A model generated the notes under the pieces. The model saw nothing but the letters and a program-made list of their open reading frames with translations, was not told where the DNA came from and searched no databases. This document shows positions 8,815-16,452 of a stretch of DNA of 64,000 nt, one piece after another. The stretch spans positions 62,001 to 126,000 of the forward strand of contig NZ_JBBUKT010000010.1 of assembly GCF_038066715.1 (NCBI RefSeq), read 5' to 3'. Both the position numbers and the translations under genes were made by a program. Origin of the DNA: Luteolibacter sp. Y139. GTDB taxonomy: Bacteria > Verrucomicrobiota > Verrucomicrobiia > Verrucomicrobiales > Akkermansiaceae. Position 1 is the first letter of the stretch, and each line of letters opens with the position of its first letter.

Positions 8815-9183
8815 ATGAAGACCACGACCATTGCCATGCTGCTGGCTGCATTAATCGTTCCCGCCCAAGTGACCTTGGCCGCGCCGAAGGAGCGTGAGGA
8901 TCCGAAGAAGGAGCGTGAAGACCCCAGAAAGGAAGACCCGAAAAAGGAGGAAGAGCGCAAAAAGGCTGAGAAGGCCGAGAAGGAGCGCAAGCGTGATGCC
9001 GTGAAGGATTTCCTGAAGCAGAAGGACGGGAACAAGGACGGCTCGGTCTCCAAAGATGAATACCTGGCTGATGAGTCGGACAAGGAAGCCGCTGGCAAGA
9101 AGTTCGACGAGTTCAACAAGAACGGCGACCGCGCGCTGGCGAAGAGCGAGATCGAGGCGCTGCTCGGGCTGACGGACAAGTAA
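8815..9183 (+). CDS. Secreted EF-hand calcium-binding protein
   Basis: A 122-residue exported protein. Residues 1-23 are a signal peptide ending in LAA. Residues 24-63 are a very charged E/K/D/R run (KEREDPKK repeated, then EERKKAEKAEKERKR). The C-terminal half holds one good EF-hand loop, DGNKDGSVSKDEY, and a second degenerate one around FNKNGDRALAKSEIE. A pair of EF-hands in a periplasmic or secreted protein suggests calcium buffering or calcium-dependent binding, but no partner is visible. It is followed by a strong terminator at 9207, so it is probably a single-gene transcript. The ATG at 8815 starts the signal peptide. Confidence 0.8.
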   Translation: MKTTTIAMLLAALIVPAQVTLAAPKEREDPKKEREDPRKEDPKKEEERKKAEKAEKERKRDAVKDFLKQKDGNKDGSVSKDEYLADESDKEAAGKKFDEFNKNGDRALAKSEIEALLGLTDK

Positions 9184-9206
9184 GCGGCCTTATTACTTTC
9201 GAAATG

Positions 9207-9238
9207 GGAGCCATGGCGATTGCCGTGGCTCCTTTTTT
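9207..9238 (+). terminator. Rho-independent terminator after the EF-hand gene
   Basis: GGAGCCATGGC and GCCGTGGCTCC form an 11-bp stem (one G-T pair) with a GATT loop and a run of six Ts. It lies 24 bp after the EF-hand stop and 17 bp before the 3' end of the convergent jetC-like gene. Confidence 0.9.
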
Positions 9239-9254
9239 GTGTGGTCCGTTGAAC

Positions 9255-12200
9255 CTATGAGAGCGCTTCGATGAGGCGCTTGCGGTCGACGCGGACGCAC
9301 CAGTTGCGGATGCTGGTGACGGTGCCGGATTGATCGTCATAGGCGCGTTCGACCTTGGCCTGCACGACGGTCTGGGCGTGCTGGATCATGGTGGGGAGGC
9401 GGTCTTCGGGGAAGGCCATGACGAGCTGGAGGCCGAAGTTGCGGGCGAGGGCGAGACAGGCGTCGATGCGGTCGCCGGAGAGCTTCGAGAAGGCTTCGTC
9501 CATGACGACGAGGCCGAGGTTGCGGCGATGGTCCTTCTTGCCGAGATCATAGACGCGCTGGAAGGCGGCGAGCATGGCGACGAAGAAGGGTGCCTGGTTT
9601 TCACCACCGCTTTGTTTCTTTGCGCTCTTGTTGAGAGAGATGGCCGAGCCTTCGCCTTTGCCGGCGGGAGTGGCCTGGATGTCCCAGTGGTGATAGTAGC
9701 GGTAGTCGAGCGCCTTCTGGTGGCGCGGGTCTTCGGTGTTTTCGATGGCGAGCATGAGGGCCTGCTTGGCCTTTTCGATGTCTTCCTTGCCGCCGGCGGC
9801 GAAGAGTTCCAGCGAGGGATTGAGGCCCTTGTCGACGAGGGTCCAGATGGCGCTGTGGGTGCGATCGGCGCGCATCGAAAGCTGGTAGCGCATGCCGCCG
9901 ATGACGTGGTCCATGGCCTTGTTCAGCTCGCGCTTGGTGCGCTCGGCTTCGTCGAGCTTCTCCTTCAGCACGTCTAACACCTGGTGTTGCAGGCGGTCTT
10001 CCCACTGCTTCTGGGCGTCTTCGGCTTCGATGCGGTAGCGCTCGAGTTCGTGTTCTTCGAGTTCGCGGCGGCGGGCGTCATAGCGGGCGTTTTCGTCGTC
10101 CGCGGCGTCGAAGAACTCGGCGGTGTCGGGATGCTTCTCGGCGAGGGCATTGCGCTCGAGGTCGCGAGTGTCGCGGGCTTTCTCCGAGCCACGGCGCTGC
10201 ATGTCGGCGAACTCGCGGACGGCATCGATGCGATGCTGCCATTTCGGAAACTGCTCGCGGGCGGATTCGATCTGGGCGTCGATTTCCGCGTCGCGGATGC
10301 CGACGAGCTTTTCGCGGCTGAGGCGGCGTTCGTGAAGGGTGGCTTGCTCTTCTTCCTTGGAAGTGGCGAGGCCATCCAACTGCTCGCGCTCCTGCTGCTC
10401 GAACTTGGAGAGCGAGCCATTCAGGCGGCCGGTGCGTTCGATGACGCCTTGGAAGGTACGGTCGAGCACGCGGAGTTTTTCGACGGTGGCTTCGCGCTCG
10501 GGGGTGGCGAGAAGGCGGATGGTTTCATCGAGGCCTTGGGCTTCCTTCTTCAAGCGAGGCAGGTCGCGGAGACCGGAGGTGCCGGCTGGTGCGTCGGCTT
10601 CATCGAGCTTCCATTGCTTGCCGCGGTGGAGCCATGTCTTCCAGTCGTCGCGGGAGCGGTTGAGGTGGGAGAGTTCCTCGCGGACGCCTTCCAGTTCTTC
10701 TTCGCGCAAGGTGCGGAGGCGGCGCAGGCCTTCCTCGCCGATGGTGAATTCCTTGGATGGCGTGAGGTGAAGGCGTAGCGGTGGGTCCTTGAGCCAACCG
10801 TCCTTCGACAGCGCGCGCGGGTGCTTGTCGAGTTGCTTGGCCTTGTCCACGGCGACGAGGTCGCCGTAGAGGTGATCGAGGAATGCTCTCGCGGCTTCGT
10901 GCGAGGTGTCGAACATGGCGGCGACGCTGCCGGCCTTGGTCTTGGCGGGCTTGCCGAGTTCGGTGGTATTGACGAGTGGTTCGTCGATGTGGCCCAGGCG
11001 CTGGGCTTGATCCCATGCGGCGGTGAAGTCCTCGGCGAGGACGGCGCTGCGGTTTGGTCCGACGAGTGTCTCTAACAGCGGCCACCAGGGTTCGGCATCG
11101 GGCTTTACCTCGATCACGCGGCCGAGGGCTGCGGCTTTTTGGCCGCGCGAGCGCAGGGCATCTAGCAGGGGAGAGGAAAGGTTGCTGCCTTTCATCGCGA
11201 TGTCATCGAGCTCGCGCTTGAGGCGTGATTCGCGGGTTTCCTGTTCCCTGAGCTTTTCCTCGATCGGGCGGAGGCGTTCTTCGCCGTCGCTTTCGAGGAT
11301 GCGGTAGATGCGGGCCATGCGGGAGGCGGCATCGAGGGCGGGGGCTTCGTCCGCGCCTTGCATTTCCTTGATCCAGCCGGCGGCTTGCTCGGGCTCTTCG
11401 AGGCCGAGTTCCTCGGCGTGCTTGAGCCAGTTTTTCCAGTGCTGGGTCTTGTCGTGAAGGAATTGGCGGGCGGTCTTGGCGGCTTCGCGGAGCAGTTCGA
11501 TTTCCTTGCCGACTTCCTCACGGCGGGTGCGGCCTTGGGCGAGGTGGGCGATCTGCGCGTCATTGCCGGCGACGAGGCGCACGGCATCGAGCTGCTGCTG
11601 GAGTTCATTGCGCTCGGCGATGGCGGCTTCGTAGTCGGCGCGCTGCTCTTCGTTCTGGCGGCGCAGTTGATCGAGCTTGGTTTGGCGGGCTTCCAGCACC
11701 TCGCGCTTTTCCTCGTGGATCAAGGCATCGCGCAAGTGGCCGAAGAGGGCGGCCTCGCGCGAGGCGGCGAGGTAGGCGGCGTGCTGGTCGCAGATGCGGA
11801 CGAGGCGCTGATGCTGATCGTGCATCGTATCGAGGCGGTCCTTGGCGCGACGATGGGCATCGACGCTGGCACGGACTGCCTTCACGTCCGGGAGGCCGGG
11901 CTCTAACAGATAGTCGCGGATGAACTTCTCGAAGCTCTCGACCGGCTGGAAGGCCATCGAGTTCGGAAGGGTCTTGTTCATCTGGGTGCGGTCAAAGCCG
12001 AGGTGGCTGCGAGAGGCCATCTCTTCCAGGTAGCTTGCCTGGCGATCCCAGACGTCGCCTTCCAGATCGCGGCGGACGTGGACGCGGAATTCTTCCTCCG
12101 AGAGGAAGGCCATCGCATCGTCTAACAGCTGCGGGGCGAGGAAGTCTTCCTTTTGCAAGCGCTGCGGGATGCAGAACCAGAGCGTGCGTGGCTTGGCGGT

Positions 12201-12575
12201 GGGGCCTTCGTATTCGATGCGTGCGCCCCACGTCTCGCGGCGGGGTTCATCTTCGCCGGAGGCGGCGGGCCATGCGAATTCCAAAGCAGCCAAGGTCACG
12301 CCGCTGGGGCGGAGGAAGCGCTCCTGGCCGTCCTTGCCGACGGTATTGGTATCGCAGAGGCAATAGCCGCGCAGGGTGCGTCCGCTGCCGGCACCGGCGG
12401 CGGCTTTGTTGAAGCGGCTGAGCGATTCACCGAGCATCACGAACTGCAGCAGGTCGAGCAGGGCGCTCTTGCCCGAGCCATTCGCGCCGGTGATCAGGGT
12501 GAGGCCGGAGACGTCGATGAAGTCCCGGTAGCCATACCAATTGATGGCGATGATGCGACTGAGGTGAACACGCAT
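9255..12575 (-). CDS. SMC-like ATPase of the JetC/MksB (Wadjet) type
   Basis: An 1106-residue SMC-like motor. It has an N-terminal Walker A motif (GANGSGKS, residues 30-37), long coiled coils, a central globular hinge-like region (about 490-640, GRVIEVKPDAEPWWPLLETL) and a second coiled coil. At the C-terminus are an ABC signature SGGENQ (about 989) and Walker B LGLVVMDEAF (about 1020). The order JetA-JetB-JetC on one strand, with 1-bp and 8-bp gaps, matches Wadjet/MksBEF condensin-like complexes, in which this subunit hydrolyses ATP and extrudes DNA. In Wadjet a fourth subunit, JetD/MksG, cuts small circular DNA, but no such gene follows; a terminator of the convergent gene lies 17 bp beyond the stop. 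ATG 12575 is chosen because the first beta-strand (HLSRIIAINWYG) starts there. Confidence 0.88.
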   Translation of the reverse strand: MRVHLSRIIAINWYGYRDFIDVSGLTLITGANGSGKSALLDLLQFVMLGESLSRFNKAAAGAGSGRTLRGYCLCDTNTVGKDGQERFLRPSGVTLAALEFAWPAASGEDEPRRETWGARIEYEGPTAKPRTLWFCIPQRLQKEDFLAPQLLDDAMAFLSEEEFRVHVRRDLEGDVWDRQASYLEEMASRSHLGFDRTQMNKTLPNSMAFQPVESFEKFIRDYLLEPGLPDVKAVRASVDAHRRAKDRLDTMHDQHQRLVRICDQHAAYLAASREAALFGHLRDALIHEEKREVLEARQTKLDQLRRQNEEQRADYEAAIAERNELQQQLDAVRLVAGNDAQIAHLAQGRTRREEVGKEIELLREAAKTARQFLHDKTQHWKNWLKHAEELGLEEPEQAAGWIKEMQGADEAPALDAASRMARIYRILESDGEERLRPIEEKLREQETRESRLKRELDDIAMKGSNLSSPLLDALRSRGQKAAALGRVIEVKPDAEPWWPLLETLVGPNRSAVLAEDFTAAWDQAQRLGHIDEPLVNTTELGKPAKTKAGSVAAMFDTSHEAARAFLDHLYGDLVAVDKAKQLDKHPRALSKDGWLKDPPLRLHLTPSKEFTIGEEGLRRLRTLREEELEGVREELSHLNRSRDDWKTWLHRGKQWKLDEADAPAGTSGLRDLPRLKKEAQGLDETIRLLATPEREATVEKLRVLDRTFQGVIERTGRLNGSLSKFEQQEREQLDGLATSKEEEQATLHERRLSREKLVGIRDAEIDAQIESAREQFPKWQHRIDAVREFADMQRRGSEKARDTRDLERNALAEKHPDTAEFFDAADDENARYDARRRELEEHELERYRIEAEDAQKQWEDRLQHQVLDVLKEKLDEAERTKRELNKAMDHVIGGMRYQLSMRADRTHSAIWTLVDKGLNPSLELFAAGGKEDIEKAKQALMLAIENTEDPRHQKALDYRYYHHWDIQATPAGKGEGSAISLNKSAKKQSGGENQAPFFVAMLAAFQRVYDLGKKDHRRNLGLVVMDEAFSKLSGDRIDACLALARNFGLQLVMAFPEDRLPTMIQHAQTVVQAKVERAYDDQSGTVTSIRNWCVRVDRKRLIEALS

Positions 12576-12583
12576 GGCAGGGC

Positions 12584-13216
12584 TCAAGCGGAAGCTTCCG
12601 CGGCGGACTGGGGCTGATAGAGGGCGGCGCGGGCACTCCACGACTCGATGGAGTCGAAGGGAATGGTGCGGGCGAGGCTGGGGAGGATTTCGATCAAGGT
12701 CTCACCGGCGGGTGCATTCGGATCGGGCCGCTGGGTGCGGACGAGGCGGTGGCGCTTCATGCGGGCGAGCATGTTTTCCACGTGAGTCTTCTCGGGTGGC
12801 TCGATGTTTTCGAAGGTGGATTTGAATCGCTGCCACAGGTCATCCACGGTGATGATGACGGATTGCTCGGCGCGGCTGGTGCGGTGGTCATCCCATGCAC
12901 GCCAGAGGACTAACAGGAGGAGCGTTTCGTCCTTCGTGAACTGCGCAAGGAGCAGGCATGCTTCCGGGCGTGGACGTGCTTGGAGGAGGTAGAAGTCGTC
13001 ATCGACGATCAACTCCAGGCCGAGTGGGGCGAGGTAGTCCTTGAGGTGCTCCTGATAGTGATCGCGGGCGAGCAGGAAGAGATCGCGGCCGCTGCCTTCG
13101 TTGCCGAGCAAGGTGCCGCGGCTCAGGAGCTCGGCGATGATCTCGCGCACCTGAGCGCGATCGGTGTCGGGAACGTCCGGCCAGAAGCGCGGCCAGTAGG
13201 GATCGGTATCGCTCAT
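12584..13216 (-). CDS. JetB/MksE-like accessory (kite-type) subunit
   Basis: A 210-residue cytoplasmic protein between the JetA-like and JetC-like genes. It has the layout of DUF4194/MksE winged-helix proteins. A first helical domain (residues 20-65) is followed by a short strand pair (LELIVDDDFYLLQAR) and the conserved LLLLVLWRAWDDH helix after FTKDET. A second winged-helix-like part (KTHVENMLARMKRHRLVR) comes next, and the protein ends in an alanine-rich tail. In MukBEF/MksBEF such subunits dimerise and bind the kleisin. The start at 13216 lies 1 bp after the jetA stop codon and the stop is 8 bp before jetC, so the three are almost certainly co-transcribed and translationally coupled. Family assignment rests mostly on gene order and size. 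Confidence 0.75.
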   Translation of the reverse strand: MSDTDPYWPRFWPDVPDTDRAQVREIIAELLSRGTLLGNEGSGRDLFLLARDHYQEHLKDYLAPLGLELIVDDDFYLLQARPRPEACLLLAQFTKDETLLLLVLWRAWDDHRTSRAEQSVIITVDDLWQRFKSTFENIEPPEKTHVENMLARMKRHRLVRTQRPDPNAPAGETLIEILPSLARTIPFDSIESWSARAALYQPQSAAEASA

Positions 13217-13217
13217 C

Positions 13218-14696
13218 TCAAGCTTGGCGGGTGAGGGTGAATCGTTCGATGGTCCAGTCGGCTTGCTCGTCCATGGGGACGCCATCGGGCGAGAGTCCAT
13301 CGTGTCGGCGCGGGCCATCGGCGGACCAGCGCACCACGCGGCCGTCCGCCATGGTGGCGTGGTCGTAGGCGGCGGTGGCGAGGAGATCGAGGACGTCATC
13401 GATGCTGGCGGACTCGATGGTCTGGGTGCCGACGCTTGCGGCGACCTCGTCTAACAGGCGGGCCACGAGGCGGGCCGCGCGCTGTGGCGTGAGGGCGAGA
13501 CGCTGGCGCTCCTTGAGTGCTTCCAGGGTATCGTCCTCGTCCTCGCGGGGTTCGCCATCGGTGCCGAAGGAGAGATCGGCGGCGGCGCGGACGCGGCGGG
13601 TGCGGGCGAGGGACTCGACGCCGTAGAAGCACTTCATTTCCGTGACCAGCGGGATGAAATCCGGAGGCGTGTCCTTGAAGCCGGAGATCTTGGTTCCTGC
13701 GTGGGCCGCATTGATGGCATCGCAGTAGGCTTTCACGATTTCAGGGCGGCGGCCGCGGAGCTCGGTCTGGTAATTGTAGCGTTGCTGGGAGAGGCGATTG
13801 AAGCCTGCCATGCGGGCGTCGATGGCGTCGGCGACGAGACGGATCGAGGCGAGGCGGCGCTCGAGATCGCGCAGCATCTTCTCGCCGCGCGCATAGGCTT
13901 CATCGGGCTGCCAGCCGTAGTGAGTGGCGAGGCCTTCGGCGAGGCGCTCTTTTACCAAGGGCTGGTCGCGGATGTCGCCGACCTTGGTGCGGGCTACTTG
14001 CAGGCGGGGCAGGAGGCCGTTTCTACGAAGGGCATCGTAGCAAACCATGTGCTGGCCGGTGCCGAACTCCTGATAGAGGAGGCGTAGCGTCTCGGCAGGG
14101 GATTCGCTGGCGCGCTGGCGTTGGTCGAAGATGGAGATGAGTTTCTCGACGCCGTGGAGCTGGATGACGGCGTTCTCCAAGCGCGCGTTCAGGTCGGTGA
14201 CGGTGGCTCGGAGTTCGTCGGTGGTGCGGAAGGCTGGATGCAGCACTTCGGGGCGCTCCAAGGTCTCGCAGACGCCGCGGACGGTGTCGGCGAAGGTGGT
14301 GAGCTCGGCGATCTCTTCTTCCGCCAGCTCGCGGAGGAGTCGGAGCAGGGGACGGAGGCCGGGGGAGACGAGCGCCCAGCGTTCGTGGAGGCCGAGCTGC
14401 TGGTCTTCCAGCCAGCCGGCGTCGCAGAGGCGATTGAAAAGCTGGCCAGCGCGCTGGCGGGCGTCGCGGAGGGAGGCGCCTTCGTCCTCGGCGAGCAGGA
14501 TTTCCGGATGGGAGGCGAGGGTTTCGCGGACGAGCGCGATGGCGTCGGCGTGGGGAATCCGGCCAGCGTCGCCCGCGGTATCGGCGATGCGGTCGGCGCA
14601 ATCGATGTAGATCGCCGCGGACGGGCGGGAAAGCGGCCGGAAGAAGTCCCGGGAGACGGAACCGAGCAGGCGGCGGCTGAGAGGGTCGAGGTCCAT
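13218..14696 (-). CDS. JetA/MksF-like kleisin subunit
   Basis: A 492-residue protein, first gene of the SMC-like operon. The N-terminus (RLLGSVSRDFFRPLSRPSAAIYIDCADRI) and the winged-helix region around residues 85-110 (LFNRLCDAGWLEDQQLGLHERW) resemble JetA/MksF proteins. A long helical middle (ELTTFADTVRGVCETLERPE) and a C-terminal winged-helix-like segment (LTPQRAARLVARLLDEV, then SIDDVLDLLATAAYDHA) follow. In the family this kleisin bridges the two heads of the JetC dimer. An acidic linker near residue 385 (EPREDEDDTLE) separates the parts. The gene starts 178 bp from the divergent DUF6572 gene, and that gap probably contains the operon promoter. The family call is supported by gene order and overall layout rather than one diagnostic motif. 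Confidence 0.78.
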   Translation of the reverse strand: MDLDPLSRRLLGSVSRDFFRPLSRPSAAIYIDCADRIADTAGDAGRIPHADAIALVRETLASHPEILLAEDEGASLRDARQRAGQLFNRLCDAGWLEDQQLGLHERWALVSPGLRPLLRLLRELAEEEIAELTTFADTVRGVCETLERPEVLHPAFRTTDELRATVTDLNARLENAVIQLHGVEKLISIFDQRQRASESPAETLRLLYQEFGTGQHMVCYDALRRNGLLPRLQVARTKVGDIRDQPLVKERLAEGLATHYGWQPDEAYARGEKMLRDLERRLASIRLVADAIDARMAGFNRLSQQRYNYQTELRGRRPEIVKAYCDAINAAHAGTKISGFKDTPPDFIPLVTEMKCFYGVESLARTRRVRAAADLSFGTDGEPREDEDDTLEALKERQRLALTPQRAARLVARLLDEVAASVGTQTIESASIDDVLDLLATAAYDHATMADGRVVRWSADGPRRHDGLSPDGVPMDEQADWTIERFTLTRQA

Positions 14697-14874
14697 CGGA
14701 GGCGGACGGCGACGCTAGTGGATCGGGCCGGGCTGCCAAGCTCCGTTGGACTTCATGGTTCGGAAGCCGGGGTAAGTGATTGACGGGGAGTTTGTTCGGT
14801 GTGATTTGCTGGCGCGGTCTTCGGATGTGGGTGGCATCTTGCACGGAGAGAATCGTCGAGTAGGTTCGCGCCGC

Positions 14875-15234
14875 ATGCCGCTGGACGAACCGGAGACCAT
14901 CGACGCCATCCATATCGACCCGGCCACTGGAGCCTGTGTCCTCACGATCCGCGATGAGTGGGACTGGAGCGACCGGCGAACGCACCTGGAGGCCCTGCTG
15001 AACAAGGTGTGCTTCTATCTCGATTCGATTGAAGCGGGCAAGGTGGTGGTGAGGATGCCGCTTTCCATCGGCCGGGAGCATGTGATCGAAATCGAGGCGC
15101 TTCACCCGCTGCCTGAGTTTGATGGCGATTTCATGGGCGAACTGGAGGCGAGTTGCGCCTTTTGTGAGGTCAAAGTCAGGTATCGACCCGGAGGGCGGCC
15201 CGCCGAAGTGGGAGGATCTCCCACCGTGGCCTGA
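14875..15234 (+). CDS. DUF6572-like small protein
   Basis: A 119-residue soluble protein. The N-terminal half follows the DUF6572 pattern: an acidic start, then ETIDAIHIDPATGACVLTI, a W-W-D turn (DEWDWSD), then a helix with LLNKVCFYLDSIEAGKV. The second half has strands (VVVRMPLSI, HVIEIEAL, CEVKVRY). The function of DUF6572 is unknown; members often occur singly. The last 20 residues (GGRPAEVGGSPTVA) look less protein-like than the neighbouring frame, which may be chance. ATG 14875 is preferred over an earlier in-frame start because the family homology begins there. The gene is followed at 77 bp by a DUF1844 gene. Confidence 0.65.
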   Translation: MPLDEPETIDAIHIDPATGACVLTIRDEWDWSDRRTHLEALLNKVCFYLDSIEAGKVVVRMPLSIGREHVIEIEALHPLPEFDGDFMGELEASCAFCEVKVRYRPGGRPAEVGGSPTVA

Positions 15235-15310
15235 GGTAAAATCACCGAAAGAACCACCCGCACTCTTGGCACTTGGCACCTTTCCCCCGGAACTCCAGTC
15301 TCCTTGCCCC

Positions 15311-15562
15311 ATGGCCGCTGCTGATCCGCGTTTCAACGAATTCGTCATCCTCCAGGCCCAGAATGCCGGGCTTTTCCTCGGCCAGATCCCGCATCCGGCG
15401 ACCGGCGAGAAGACGATCAATTTGCGCGCAGCCAAGTCCGTGCTCGATTCGCTGGAGATGCTGGCGGCGAAGACGGCGGGGAATTTGACCGAGATCGAAG
15501 AAAAACTTCTCACGACGGCTCTTGCCAACTTGCGTCCGCTATACGAGAAATCCGCGGGGTAA
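15311..15562 (+). CDS. DUF1844 family protein
   Basis: An 83-residue protein with the family pattern. A helix FNEFVILQAQNAGLFLG is followed by QIPHPATGEKTINLRAAK, then a second helix SVLDSLEMLAAKTAGNL ending TEIEEKLLTTALANLRPLY. DUF1844 proteins are short helical cytoplasmic proteins of unknown function found across many phyla, often next to translation or envelope genes. The frame remains open upstream of ATG 15311, but the family match begins at this methionine. It is 40 bp upstream of kdsA and may be transcribed with it. Confidence 0.85.
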   Translation: MAAADPRFNEFVILQAQNAGLFLGQIPHPATGEKTINLRAAKSVLDSLEMLAAKTAGNLTEIEEKLLTTALANLRPLYEKSAG

Positions 15563-15602
15563 ACGGTCGTTTGGATTATTTCCGCCTCCTTAAGTTTCAA
15601 TC

Positions 15603-16427
15603 ATGTCGTTCGAACCCTTCCAAATTGGCAGCGTGCCCGTCGGCGGGCCAGCCCCGTTTTTCATCCTCGGCCCGTGTGCGCTCGAGTCCGAAGCCTTCGC
15701 GTGGGAGATGGCCCGGTCCATCGACGAAATCGCCAAGCGCACCGGGATCAACTACCTCTTCAAGGCATCCTACGACAAAGCGAACCGGACCTCGGTGACG
15801 TCTTTCCGCGGCCCGGGGGTCGAGGAAGGCTGCCGCATCCTCGGTGAGATTTCCAAGGAACTGGGCGTGCCGGTGACGACTGACATTCACAGTCCGCAGG
15901 ACGCGGAGATCGCGGCGGAGTACATCGATCTGCTGCAGATCCCGGCCTTCCTGTGCCGCCAGACCGACCTGCTCGAAGCAGCGGCCAAGACCGGCCGGGC
16001 GGTGAACGTGAAGAAGGGCCAGTTCCTGGCGCCGTGGGACACGGTGAACATCGCGGACAAGCTGCGCTCGTTCGATTGCCGGAATTTCCTGATCACCGAA
16101 CGGGGCACGACCTTCGGCTACAACAACCTGGTGGCCGACATGCGCTCGCTCTACTGGATGCGCAAGGAAGGCCTGCCGGTAATCTTTGATGCCACGCACT
16201 CGGTGCAGCGTCCGGGAGGTCTCGGCGGCACGACGGGTGGCGATGGCGAACTGGCGCCGGTGCTGGCCCGCGCGGCGATCGCGACGGGGATCGATGGCAT
16301 CTTCATGGAAACGCACTCCGACCCGGCGAACGCGCTTTCCGATGGACCGAATCAAATTCCGCTCGAATTTCTGGAGGACTTGCTCGTCCGACTGGTGGCC
16401 ATTCACCACGCCGCTCATGGCGCTTGA
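15603..16427 (+). CDS. kdsA: 3-deoxy-8-phosphooctulonate (KDO-8-P) synthase
   Basis: Condenses phosphoenolpyruvate with D-arabinose 5-phosphate to KDO 8-phosphate, the precursor of the inner-core sugar of lipopolysaccharide. The 274-residue protein has the family landmarks: FFILGPCALES at the N-terminus, FKASYDKANRTS (PEP-phosphate site), TDIHSPQDAE, the metal/substrate region LCRQTDLLEAAA, KKGQFLAPWD, RGTTFGYNNLVADMRS and FDATHSVQ, then a closing FMETHSDPANALSDGPNQ. The length is normal. It is followed at 25 bp by an LptA-like gene and lptB, which places it in an LPS synthesis and export operon. Confidence 0.97.
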   Translation: MSFEPFQIGSVPVGGPAPFFILGPCALESEAFAWEMARSIDEIAKRTGINYLFKASYDKANRTSVTSFRGPGVEEGCRILGEISKELGVPVTTDIHSPQDAEIAAEYIDLLQIPAFLCRQTDLLEAAAKTGRAVNVKKGQFLAPWDTVNIADKLRSFDCRNFLITERGTTFGYNNLVADMRSLYWMRKEGLPVIFDATHSVQRPGGLGGTTGGDGELAPVLARAAIATGIDGIFMETHSDPANALSDGPNQIPLEFLEDLLVRLVAIHHAAHGA

Positions 16428-16452
16428 TTGAACCTGTTTCCCTCTCCCGCTC

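Noticed and set aside
15119-15310. A possible frameshift linking the DUF6572 gene to the DUF1844 gene
   Set aside because: The +1 frame is open and looks moderately protein-like (PPKWEDLPPW), but the DUF1844 family begins at the ATG at 15311 and DUF6572 has a full-length core in its own frame.
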